Positions 1 through 7,293 of a stretch of DNA of 37,350 nucleotides are shown piece by piece (position 1 is the stretch's first letter; each line of letters begins with the position of its first letter). The notes under the pieces were generated by a model. The model saw only the letters and a list, made by a program, of their open reading frames with translations. It was not told where the DNA came from and did not search any database. The DNA comes from Hyphococcus sp. GTDB taxonomy: Bacteria > Pseudomonadota > Alphaproteobacteria > Caulobacterales > Parvularculaceae. The position numbers and the translations under genes are program-made. Where the stretch lies: contig JAJFFZ010000198.1 in NCBI GenBank assembly GCA_021776395.1, positions 1 to 37,350 on the forward strand, read 5' to 3'.

Positions 1-140
1 GCATGGCTCGGTATAAATCGCAGGCTTTCCATGGATCACGAACGATACGCCGCTACAACATTGACCTTTATGCGCCTGGCAATGATAAAACTATGCGTCC
101 GACGATTGGCCAGATCCTGAATTCCCGGACAGACTCTTAG
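1..140 (+). CDS. 3' end of an unidentified gene (partial, cut by window edge)
   Basis: The frame beginning at base 3 is open from the window edge to a TAG at 138-140. The visible 45 residues include stretches such as RTIRRYNIDLYAPG and DKTMRPTIGQIL, which look like a real protein tail (mixed charged and hydrophobic residues, not low complexity). I do not recognise the family. Its last 50 bases overlap, on the opposite strand, the abnormal C-terminus of the truncated saccharopine-dehydrogenase-like ORF, so one of the two was probably cut by a rearrangement here. An internal ATG at base 3 could be a start, but the gene more likely begins left of the window. Confidence 0.35.
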   Translation, partial: MARYKSQAFHGSRTIRRYNIDLYAPGNDKTMRPTIGQILNSRTDS

Positions 141-486
141 AGAGAAAGCTGTAATCAGCACTGATATCCACATAATGGATGCCAAGCGCAAGACATTGCC
201 GGACAAACCCGGTGTCAGCCTGGTCCAGACACACCACGACCAGCGTCACGCCGTCCAGTGCGTTTGCAGCGTTTGATGAAAAAATATCCATCGCGCGCGC
301 CTGGGCGCCATGCCCCACATCAGTAGCAGCCAGCCGGGCCTTTTCGCCATTGCGCCCGGCGATAACCACCCGGTGTGGAAATTGCGGCGCCAGTTGTTTT
401 GCGATCGAAAAACCAACCTGGCCATAGCCGCCAACAATTAGAATTTTGTCGTGCTGTTCCGATTCGCTCTTGGTATTTATCGGCAT
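91..486 (-). pseudogene. Truncated saccharopine dehydrogenase-like NAD(P)-binding protein (N-terminal part only)
   Basis: The 131 residues start with a Rossmann dinucleotide-binding segment (KILIVGGYGQVG, residues 14-25), followed by a basic VVIAGRN strand end and the LVVVCLD and YVDISADYSF segments typical of the N-terminal domain of saccharopine dehydrogenase/reductase-family proteins. Full-length members have about 350-400 residues with a C-terminal catalytic domain. Here the family-like sequence stops near residue 115 and a short serine/glycine-rich tail runs to a stop. The missing part is not in any nearby frame; the bases below 140 read better as the end of a + strand gene. I infer a gene remnant made by deletion or insertion, probably without enzyme activity. 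Confidence 0.6.
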
Positions 487-810
487 GTTTTACATCTTCT
501 TCGTATCCGCACCGCTTTCTGGCAGGCAATCATACCGCAAGTGAAGAATAAACGATTGGGCGTCAACAATCCCTAATAAGAGGATTCTAGCCGATGGAAG
601 GTCAATACAAAAATAGAAAATTTTATTGCGGAACAAGTGATTTCTGATCCGCGATGTTTATTTCGCTCACAACCAGTCCTCGCTATGCTCGGGTCTGCGC
701 ATGCGCCGTTAGCTCAAATGCGCAAAATGAGAACCGCCGTTCTGGATCGCACGGGATGAATGTCGGAGGCTACAGCACATGCCTCCGTTCTCAAACAGGC
801 ATCATTGGTT
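487..810. other. Gene-free stretch
   Basis: These 324 bases hold only short ORFs without recognisable sequence. An AT-rich part (about 570-640) lies upstream of the truncated saccharopine-like gene. I see no tRNA, clear terminator or operator. Confidence 0.4.
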
Positions 811-1227
811 TCAATGGTGGGCGGAAACGGCTTTGATGAGTTCGCCTGAAAGACTTTGTCCGGCGACTTGTGAAACATCGCCGAGGCTCAGCATGCCGAC
901 CATGCGTTTTTTGTCGTTGATGACTGGAAGGCGGCGAAGCTTCTTTTCTTCCATCCGGTGTATTGCATCTTCGATATTTTCATTTTCACGGCAATAAATT
1001 ACCCCTTTGGACATGACGTCCTGAGCCATTGTTTTTGAGAGATCGCGTCCGCCCGCAACCGCCCTGGCGGTGATGTCACGATCTGTCACCATGCCGACAA
1101 GCTTGTCGTTGGCGCCGATGGGAACTGCGCCGATATCCTCTGATTTCATAAGTTCCGCTAATTCCGTAACGGGCGTAGACGGCGAGCGCCACTCCACATC
1201 CCCGTACATCGCGTCTTTGACTTTCAT
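811..1227 (-). CDS. CBS-pair domain protein
   Basis: This 138-residue protein is almost entirely two CBS motifs. The first covers about residues 8-62 (VKDAM, DIGAVPIG, LVGMVTDRDI) and the second about 72-130 (MSKGVIYC, LRRLPVIND, MVGMLSLGDV). Each has the usual end pattern of hydrophobic-G-hydrophobic-hydrophobic-[TS]-xx-D. Free-standing CBS pairs usually bind adenosine nucleotides and act as energy or redox sensors; no catalytic domain is attached. It is divergent from the phasin-like gene, with an FNR/FixK-like box between them, and shares its neighbourhood with a hemerythrin-like gene. A role in microaerobic or stress physiology is inferred from that context. The ligand cannot be told from the sequence. 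Confidence 0.85.
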   Translation of the reverse strand: MKVKDAMYGDVEWRSPSTPVTELAELMKSEDIGAVPIGANDKLVGMVTDRDITARAVAGGRDLSKTMAQDVMSKGVIYCRENENIEDAIHRMEEKKLRRLPVINDKKRMVGMLSLGDVSQVAGQSLSGELIKAVSAHH

Positions 1228-1353
1228 AAGACTTCTCCATGAAATAATTCATTCTCTTGCGCATCAACCTGCTTGAGGCGCTCGATCTCTTGCGTCGAAA
1301 AAAGACATAAGACCAGCATTTCTCTTTTTTGACCGAAAGCTCACGCCGTCGCG

Positions 1354-1367
1354 TTGATCTTCGTCAA
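1354..1367. promoter_or_regulatory. FNR/FixK-type box (one mismatch)
   Basis: TTGAT-CTTC-GTCAA matches the FNR/FixK/Anr consensus TTGAT-N4-ATCAA at nine of ten defined positions. It lies between the divergent CBS and phasin-like genes, with its centre about 63 bases before the phasin-like ATG. That distance suits class II activation with a leader of about 22 bases. No transcription start is known, so the direction of control is inferred. Confidence 0.55.
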
Positions 1368-1423
1368 TGCGCGACAAGGAAAATCGCCTAGAAGGGATAC
1401 CGACAAAGCGAGGAGTGTGTTCG

Positions 1424-1846
1424 ATGAGCGAAACTAATGCAGCCGCCGAGAATTTTCAGAAATGGACCAAGCAAATTCTTGGAGACAAGCAAGGCCGGCA
1501 GGCTCTTGGCGAGCAAACGGAGCGATTTTGGTCCACTGAAGACGAATTTGTCGATGATGTTCACGATTATGTGGAAGGCTGGTGCGAGCGTCGTCACGCC
1601 GCCGCCAAAGCGGCAATTGAGTTCGGTCATTTAATGGCGAATGGCGGTGATCAAGGAGATGTCGTCAAGGCGTGGTCCAATCTTTCGGTGAGCGCGATGA
1701 AACGATTTGCAGAAGACGCGCAGGGGCAATTTTCATTGGTTCAGAAAATGGCCCTAAAAATGGCGCCCAATGGCGCCGCTCTGGCTTTTCCGATGGTTGT
1801 GGCGGAGGAAGAAAAAGCCGCCAAATCTACAAGCCGTGCGGATTAG
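1424..1846 (+). CDS. Phasin-like protein
   Basis: The frame is open from 1367, but the ATG at 1424 has an AGGAG eight bases upstream and is the likely start, giving 140 residues. The protein is largely helical and amphipathic, with no signal peptide or membrane segment (ENFQKWTKQIL, ERRHAAAKAAIEFG, SVSAMKRFAEDAQGQFSLV). This composition and length, and the pattern of a long helix followed by a second helix, resemble phasins, the proteins that coat polyhydroxyalkanoate granules. The end is alanine/lysine rich. Assignment rests on general resemblance, not a diagnostic motif. The upstream FNR/FixK-like box suggests induction at low oxygen. Confidence 0.5.
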   Translation: MSETNAAAENFQKWTKQILGDKQGRQALGEQTERFWSTEDEFVDDVHDYVEGWCERRHAAAKAAIEFGHLMANGGDQGDVVKAWSNLSVSAMKRFAEDAQGQFSLVQKMALKMAPNGAALAFPMVVAEEEKAAKSTSRAD

Positions 1847-2365
1847 CGTAGAGGCGCGCTAGCGCCGGCGCTGCCGGAAATTCTTGCAGTTTTTATGTTT
1901 GTTACGCCGCATTCTTTGCTTTCCGGTTCTGCAAGGCCGAATGCTCGTCTTATTGTAGTGGTTAAGCTGTAACCACACTCAAGAAGTCCTTGGACTGCGA
2001 CGGGTTGCTGGCCGGACGCTATGAGAATGCTGTATTCAAGCGCGGGCTTCAATTTATCCTGGTTGGAGCGCATTAAATTTATGCCAACCCGAACGCCGTA
2101 ATGCGACTGTGGTTTTCGACGATCTGTGTAAATGGTCAGGTTCTGGTATGCAGTATACGCTTGCGTTACGTTCGATTGAACGGTCGAACTGAAATTGCAG
2201 CACAAAATGTTGATTTACAACTATTTTCTTAGAACCAACGTATACTGAATAATAGATAGACATTAAATGATATGTTGACATTCCTGTAATATTGATTCGG
2301 ATCAATGCGCCAGAATGAGCGCGGGGATCGTATTGCCTCATAAAAACGAAGCAAAGGAGGTAGCG
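1847..2365. other. Gene-free stretch before the hemerythrin unit
   Basis: About 520 bases without a convincing gene. A 120-codon minus-strand frame exists (1843-2205), but I see no family signature, start site or neighbour support. The right-hand 150 bases are AT-rich and carry the TTGAT-N4-ATCAA box and a TTGACA at 2275-2280. Confidence 0.4.
2292..2305. promoter_or_regulatory. FNR/FixK-type box (perfect)
   Basis: TTGAT-TCGG-ATCAA is an exact match to the FNR/FixK/Anr consensus. Its centre (2298.5) lies about 67 bases before the ATG at 2366. With the usual -41.5 placement this would put the transcript start near 2340. It probably controls the 64-residue protein and the hemerythrin-like gene in response to low oxygen. 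Confidence 0.7.
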
Positions 2366-2560
2366 ATGTTTTCAAAAGAGAAGGTCAAATCTGAGGCGTT
2401 GACCTTAATGGCGTGGGGCGATGAAGATGCGACAATGCGTGCGCTGCTAAATATTGAAGATAGCCGTCGCAAGGGCGATGTGGAAAATGAAAAGAACTGG
2501 GCTCTTATCCTCGATCGCATTCGCCAATATGAATACCCCATCGACGACGATTGGGCGTGA
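2366..2560 (+). CDS. Small acidic conserved-type protein, 64 residues
   Basis: The frame is open from 2315, but the ATG at 2366 is preceded by AAAGGAGG ending five bases upstream, an almost ideal ribosome binding site. The product has no membrane segment or cysteine and is rich in acidic residues, with helical parts (KVKSEALTLMAWGDEDATM) and an IDDDWA end. I do not recognise the family. It lies six bases before the hemerythrin-like gene and directly behind the perfect FNR/FixK box, so the two are probably co-transcribed. The strong ribosome binding site and tight spacing support a real gene. Confidence 0.65.
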   Translation: MFSKEKVKSEALTLMAWGDEDATMRALLNIEDSRRKGDVENEKNWALILDRIRQYEYPIDDDWA

Positions 2561-2566
2561 TCTGAA

Positions 2567-3133
2567 ATGGATGGCGCACATCACATAATCCCCCCGCCGT
2601 TTCGCCGTCAAAATGCAGCGGAATATCTCTTAAGGCGGTTACGCAACGACCACAAGAATACGCAAACGTGTCTTGCACTCCTCGAGTGGCAAATTGCCGG
2701 CGAACGAAAATTATCTCCCGATTTAGCGATAATAGATTCTGTATTGGATCCGTTTATCGATTCTCCGGACGATTTCCATCATATTCTGGAGCGAAAAGCT
2801 TTTCGGCGATTGTGGTTTCGCATGGATTGCTTCTTACCGAGATACTTCGATCTCGACGAATCTCATTCGACCTTGCGCGATCAGCGAGCCGGTGTTGTGG
2901 AAACGGTGGATCGAATTCGCACGCAAGGCGCGATCGACGATGACGGCGGAGCTGTCATTGCTCGCTATATCGCCTGCGTTCGATCGGCGATTGATGTCGA
3001 TGAAAAGCAGCTGTTTCCGCTGCTGACCCGGCATCTGACGGTCGACGACTGGAATAATCTCGCTGAAGCATCTCATTCTTATGATCAAATAATCGACGCC
3101 GTGAAGGCGAAGGAAATTCCGGTAGCGGCTTGA
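2567..3133 (+). CDS. Hemerythrin-like (HHE) domain protein
   Basis: The 188 residues form a helical bundle with the spacing of hemerythrin HHE proteins. Candidate di-iron ligands are His29 (NDHK), His71/His72 with Glu75 (DFHHILER), His100 (ESH) and Glu146 in VDEKQLFPLL, the usual last-helix motif. The family binds O2, NO or iron through a non-heme di-iron site, in the cytoplasm. The central motif differs from the common HHxKEE form, so full metal binding is not certain. The gene follows the 64-residue protein by six bases behind an FNR/FixK box, which fits a role in low-oxygen or nitrosative physiology. The C-terminal end (KAKEIPVAA) has no targeting signal. Confidence 0.75.
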   Translation: MDGAHHIIPPPFRRQNAAEYLLRRLRNDHKNTQTCLALLEWQIAGERKLSPDLAIIDSVLDPFIDSPDDFHHILERKAFRRLWFRMDCFLPRYFDLDESHSTLRDQRAGVVETVDRIRTQGAIDDDGGAVIARYIACVRSAIDVDEKQLFPLLTRHLTVDDWNNLAEASHSYDQIIDAVKAKEIPVAA

Positions 3134-3354
3134 CCTCCGTCAATGGCGGGCAGTGCGATATTTAACATAATCGAAGCGACATTCTGCCTGAATGTAACCC
3201 GTCAGTGATCATAAGATTTATTAAGTTGTTTTGCCAAAGGAGGATTTCAGTTCATCGTAATCCTTGAAGGGAATGACGGTGAGACACAAATTCAGACCAG
3301 AAGGATCAGCTTAAAAGACCGTAACAGACATCCGCCGGGCGATGCGCAAGCGAC

Positions 3355-3621
3355 ATGCGACGGAGGAGAAGATTCATAATAAGCCAGCTTAAAGACCTTG
3401 GCGTTGATGAAACGCGCCATTATGAAATGCTTTACCGTCATACACAGGAGATTGCGGACGCCATCGCATTTTTAGGATTCGACGGACTGATTGCGTCAAG
3501 CGTGCGGTGGGCTTGCAACAACGTCGTTGCCTTTCTTGATAGCTTTAACTTTGAAAATATGGCCATCATATCAACCGTGCAGATCGATTGGAACGGCTGG
3601 ATTTCAAAGAAGCGTCGTTAG
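3355..3621 (+). pseudogene. RES-domain protein remnant (C-terminal part)
   Basis: The 88 residues contain LGFDGLIASSVRWACNN followed by VVAFLDS, close to the conserved C-terminal block of RES domains (LGFDGLIvPSaRw...NLVlF). RES proteins are NAD-degrading toxins of about 150-230 residues, normally paired with a Xre/MbcA-type antitoxin. Here the N-terminal half with the first catalytic residues is absent: the frame is closed by a TAA about 30 bases upstream, and no antitoxin gene is seen. I infer a decayed toxin-antitoxin locus. The ATG used is simply the first in the frame. Confidence 0.5.
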
Positions 3622-4094
3622 CATTTTCGAGCAATCCATACCTAAACAAAGCTGGTTTTGTGATGGAAGTGGTTTTCCAAGAGCCGCATAACCATCGATA
3701 ATTACTCTTTGATCTTGTGTCGGTCGGAAGAAGTTAGAAAACGTCCGCAATACACCGAAATAACCCGCCTTCAAGCATGTGCTAATGCATGCGATCCTTG
3801 TCGGCATGACCGTTCGCGACTTGGTCTTGAAATTCTAATTTCGAAACGGATTCCTAGGAAATTCTTCGCAGTTTCAAGTGAATGTCCCTTACGAAGAAAG
3901 CCACCATAATTGTGCAACAAATTGCGCACAGTTCGTGTAACAACTCGAATCCTGACTATCGTTAAGTTGTTGAAATTGTTGTCATATTAAATGATTGGCG
4001 AGCTCGCTACCTGAACTTTTAATAGCCAAACCTGTTATTAAAAGTTAAGCTCTGTTCTTTAATAAGAAACGTTGCTTGTTAAAGGAACGAGCCT
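3622..4094. other. AT-rich gene-free stretch before the Fic gene
   Basis: About 470 bases without a credible gene. The last 130 bases are AT-rich and hold an 11-bp inverted repeat (4014-4046) and a shorter TTCTT-TAAT-AAGAA element (4055-4068). Confidence 0.45.
4014..4046. promoter_or_regulatory. Perfect 11-bp inverted repeat upstream of fic (operator candidate)
   Basis: AACTTTTAATA (4014-4024) and TATTAAAAGTT (4036-4046) are exact reverse complements around an 11-base spacer, so the arm centres lie 22 bases (two helical turns) apart. A related CTTTAATAA sits at 4057-4065. The site ends 48 bases before the fic start codon and could bind a dimeric repressor, possibly the winged-helix tail of the Fic protein itself (inference). 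Confidence 0.5.
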
Positions 4095-5267
4095 ATGGCC
4101 CAAGAGGATTTCAAACCTCGCATCGGAGATTATGCAGTTAGCACCGTCGCGGGCGAGCGGGTGAACGCCTATGTGCCGAAGCCGCTGCCGCCAATACCGC
4201 CCGTTGATCTGACGGGCTTGTCAGGGCTGGTCAGCGACGCAATGCTCGCCCTTGGCCGACTGGACGGTGTGCGCAGTATTGCGCCGGATACGTCACTCTT
4301 TCTCTATATGTATGTTCGCAAGGAAGCGCTGCTGTCATCCCAGATCGAAGGCACGCAATCTTCACTGTCTGACTTGTTATTATATGAAGACGACGAGGCG
4401 CCAGGAGCGCCGATCGACGATGTGGAAGAGGTCTCGGCCTATGTCGCCGCGCTCAACCATGGGCTCGCGCGATTGGCCGAAGGTTTCCCGTTGTCTCTGC
4501 GGCTCTTGCGTGAAATGCACGCCATCTTGCTGGCGACCGGGCGCGGCAGCACCAAACAGCCGGGTGAGTTCCGCCAGTCGCAAAACTGGATTGGCGGTAC
4601 GCGCCCAGGCAACGCGCTCTTCGTACCGCCGCCGCCCGGCGATGTGCTGGATTTGATGAGCGATCTGGAACGCTTTCTCCATGAAGAAGAAAGCGGGCTC
4701 CCGCCGATCGTCAAAGCAGCGCTGGCTCATGTCCAGTTTGAAACCATCCATCCGTTTTTGGACGGCAATGGACGTCTCGGACGTTTGTTGATTACGCTTT
4801 ATCTGTGTGAGCAGGGCGTGCTTGAAGAGCCGCTCCTCTATCTGAGCCTATATCTGAAAACCCACCGGCAGACCTATTATTCGTTCCTTCAGGAAGTCCG
4901 TGAGCATGGTCGCTGGGAAACCTGGCTCGAATTCTTCCTCATTGGCGTTCGCGATGTCGCTGGGCAAGCTCATGAAGCGGCGCGCGCAATCTCGGCCATC
5001 TTTGAGGAGGACACGGCAAAAATAGCTGATCTTGGCCGCGCTGCGACGAGCGCGCGCGCCTTGCATCGCACGCTTCAACGACGCCCGCTTATGACAGCGA
5101 CGACAGCGGCGGGTTTGAGCGATATGACATTTCCAACGGCCATGACCGGGCTGCAAAATCTCGAAAAACTCGGGATTGTTGTCGAAATGACCGGCAAGGA
5201 TCGAGGTCGCACCTTCGTCTATCAGCGCTATCTGAACCTTCTCAGCGACGGCACGGAGCCGATCTGA
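4095..5267 (+). CDS. Fic-family protein (AMPylase-type) with C-terminal winged-helix region
   Basis: A 390-residue Fic protein. The Fic signature HPFLDGNGRLGR (residues 219-230) has all consensus residues, so transfer of AMP or a related nucleotide to a protein hydroxyl group is chemically possible. SSQIEG (81-86) matches the [ST]xxxE[GN] inhibitory motif in the N-terminal position of class II Fic enzymes, suggesting self-inhibition. Residues about 20-60 form a proline-rich Fic N-terminal region, and about 325-385 look like a winged helix (TTAAGLSDMTFPTAMTGLQ, LEKLGIVVEMT). The start follows an AAAGGA. It stands alone between long gene-free stretches behind an inverted repeat. Target and substrate are unknown; regulatory or defence roles are both possible. 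Confidence 0.9.
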   Translation: MAQEDFKPRIGDYAVSTVAGERVNAYVPKPLPPIPPVDLTGLSGLVSDAMLALGRLDGVRSIAPDTSLFLYMYVRKEALLSSQIEGTQSSLSDLLLYEDDEAPGAPIDDVEEVSAYVAALNHGLARLAEGFPLSLRLLREMHAILLATGRGSTKQPGEFRQSQNWIGGTRPGNALFVPPPPGDVLDLMSDLERFLHEEESGLPPIVKAALAHVQFETIHPFLDGNGRLGRLLITLYLCEQGVLEEPLLYLSLYLKTHRQTYYSFLQEVREHGRWETWLEFFLIGVRDVAGQAHEAARAISAIFEEDTAKIADLGRAATSARALHRTLQRRPLMTATTAAGLSDMTFPTAMTGLQNLEKLGIVVEMTGKDRGRTFVYQRYLNLLSDGTEPI

Positions 5268-5655
5268 CGCCAAAGCGGGGGCCGCGGGACACCTCGAAGA
5301 CTCGTATTACAAAACCTCAGACAAGATCGAGAAACAACTGAGGATTTGTAACATCGGGTAATGTTGGAGTTGTATGAAAGAATCTATGTTGGCAGCCTGA
5401 TAGCTTGTCCGCTAACTGACGATGACGGCGATTGGGTGGTTATCCATGCTTGCAAGCATCCCTGTCATAAATAGGCCGTCGACTATACCGGCAATCTCGA
5501 CAAGCAGCACCCACAACGGTTGAATGGTAAAGTAGGCTTCCATTTTTGCAATGCACTCTAGTTTTGTGCGGCCGTATCTGCGGTGGTTTCCGCCACATTG
5601 ACGCGAGTGAAACGAGAAATGCGTCAAACCGCGGTGCGTTTTTTGTTCTGCAGAC
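5268..5655. other. Gene-free stretch between fic and the LuxR-type regulator
   Basis: About 390 bases. A 71-codon minus-strand frame (5412-5627) has no recognisable features. No clear terminator is seen. Confidence 0.4.
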
Positions 5656-6810
5656 TTATGAGTTTGTATATAGCCGAAAGATCAGTTGGCTGCGTGTATT
5701 GACGCCGACTTTTGAAAAAATCGAACGCAGATGGTTTTCTGTAGTGCGTACACTGATGCATAGCGCGTCTGCTACGTCTTGATTTGACTGCCCGCGTGCG
5801 ATAAGCCGAGCGATGTCTATTTCGCGGTGGGTCAGGCCGGATCGGTCCAGCCGCTGGTCAAGTAAGCCTTCATACCCATCCTGGCAGGTTTTTATGAAAA
5901 ACGTGTTGCCGCCTTTGTCGCGCATATGAAGTTGAACATGCAAGATGAGATCGCCATCTTCATCACCATACCGCCCGGCTCTATTCGGCAGCGCGATGCG
6001 GCGCCCGTTGCGCATGACTTCTGGCGCGCTCCAGTCGGTTTGTTGGCATAGGTTTTCGATTTGCTCCAAAATTGCGTGGCTGCTAGTGCTGTCGACGCAT
6101 CCGTCCTCCCCGGTTAAACCCAATACTAAGCGCCCCCGACGATTGGCGTACAAAACCGAGAAACTCTGGTCGAGAAGAACCACGCCCACATCGCGCGCCG
6201 CAAATTCAAGGCTGTCGACAATCGCGCGTTTTCGTTGCAACGCATTTTCCAGCGTCATGCCATGTAGCGCTGAAAGAAGAGCTGGCGCCGCCTGACGCGC
6301 GCGCCTTAAATCCTGTCTTGAAAATCCGGGCGCATCTGACGGGCGATGAAAGCCAAGCAACGCAACCTGATCGCGATTGCCGAACAGCCGAAAGGCGAGA
6401 ACAAGCACATGATGAATGTGATTAGGACGGAAAAAATCCTGATAATACTCAGTTTGCTTCAGACTTTTATAGTCACAAATGTCGGCAAGGCGGAACAGAT
6501 CAAAGCCGAAACGGGAGATCGATCCCAGCCGGCCGCCTTGACGCATGCCATATCGGAGCACAGGGTCCATCTGGTGAAAATAGGACGTGTACTGGCTATG
6601 CGACTGGTGGGCGACTTTGTGGCAACAATTATGACCGATAGCAAGCTGGTTGCCGCTAAAGTGAAACTGTCTAAAGGATGCGGTTTCAGCCGAGAGATGG
6701 TCTGCGAGCGGTTGAAGAACGCCGCCGGCTACGTCATCAAAGTGCTGACACGCTAAAAGCTTGTGATAGACCTCAAGCGCTCCGTCCTGTTCGAGGGGCG
6801 CCGTCGTCAT
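5656..6810 (-). CDS. LuxR-family transcriptional regulator
   Basis: The 384-residue protein ends in a LuxR-type helix-turn-helix (residues about 325-380: GLTHREIDIARLIARGQSNQ, then VADALCISVRTTENHL). The long N-terminal part (about 1-310) is not a receiver domain or acyl-homoserine-lactone domain that I can recognise; it contains a PAS-like segment (about 210-245, VVLLDQSFSVLYANRRG) and may sense a small molecule. It is the last minus-strand gene next to the DUF2783-FAD hydroxylase operon, separated from it by 238 bases, so it has its own promoter region. It is the best candidate for the factor that binds the TTTCCGCTAT elements found in this cluster (inference). Confidence 0.85.
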   Translation of the reverse strand: MTTAPLEQDGALEVYHKLLACQHFDDVAGGVLQPLADHLSAETASFRQFHFSGNQLAIGHNCCHKVAHQSHSQYTSYFHQMDPVLRYGMRQGGRLGSISRFGFDLFRLADICDYKSLKQTEYYQDFFRPNHIHHVLVLAFRLFGNRDQVALLGFHRPSDAPGFSRQDLRRARQAAPALLSALHGMTLENALQRKRAIVDSLEFAARDVGVVLLDQSFSVLYANRRGRLVLGLTGEDGCVDSTSSHAILEQIENLCQQTDWSAPEVMRNGRRIALPNRAGRYGDEDGDLILHVQLHMRDKGGNTFFIKTCQDGYEGLLDQRLDRSGLTHREIDIARLIARGQSNQDVADALCISVRTTENHLRSIFSKVGVNTRSQLIFRLYTNS

Positions 6811-7048
6811 GGCAAAACTCTATTTCTATTCAATTTCAACCTACCACCCTCTGACGACTAGGCGCGCCGGATCGTGATCAATGATGCTACAGCAGTTTTG
6901 CGGTGAGCCCAAATGTGCACAGCAAGATAATGGTGTTAACCATACATAAAATCGCAGACTCCGCCCACGGATCGCTGTATTTCATGTATTTATGCGAGAT
7001 TCTGCTAACTTCTATTGCGGTGCGGCAGCTGACGAAAGCGCTATCTCG

Positions 7049-7291
7049 TCAAGAACCGTTTGTGCTCCGTTCGCCAGACTGCGTATCCTCCAGCGCCATT
7101 TTGATGGCGGCGGCCAGCACGTCTTCGCGCCCAATCTGGTTTGCAAGCACGAGCACAAGCCGTGATAAAAACTGTGGCGCATGTTCATCGCCCACCTCAT
7201 CAATCGCATCAACCAGCGCTGCGTAGAAGGCGTCGCCATCCTCGAACGCTGAATCGAATCGTAATGCGATATTTGTTCTTCGTTGGCTCAT
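7049..7291 (-). CDS. DUF2783 small protein
   Basis: This 80-residue protein carries the DUF2783 pattern: DAFYAALVDA (20-29), then LSRLVLVLANQIGREDVL (42-59) and a helical AAIKMAL. DUF2783 proteins have no known function but often stand beside an FAD aromatic hydroxylase and an MBL hydrolase, exactly the order seen here. It starts two bases after the hydroxylase stop, so it is translated from the same mRNA. A helper or stability role for the hydroxylase is a guess. No signal peptide or metal motif is visible. Confidence 0.75.
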   Translation of the reverse strand: MSQRRTNIALRFDSAFEDGDAFYAALVDAIDEVGDEHAPQFLSRLVLVLANQIGREDVLAAAIKMALEDTQSGERSTNGS

Positions 7292-7293
7292 TG

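Noticed and set aside
640-800. tRNA gene or integrase remnant in the left gene-free stretch
   Set aside because: No cloverleaf pattern could be folded by eye and the translations show no recombinase motif.
1843-2205. 120-codon minus-strand frame
   Set aside because: No ribosome binding site, no recognisable features and atypical composition; left as gene-free.
5412-5627. 71-codon minus-strand frame before the LuxR-type gene
   Set aside because: No start signal or homology that I can see.
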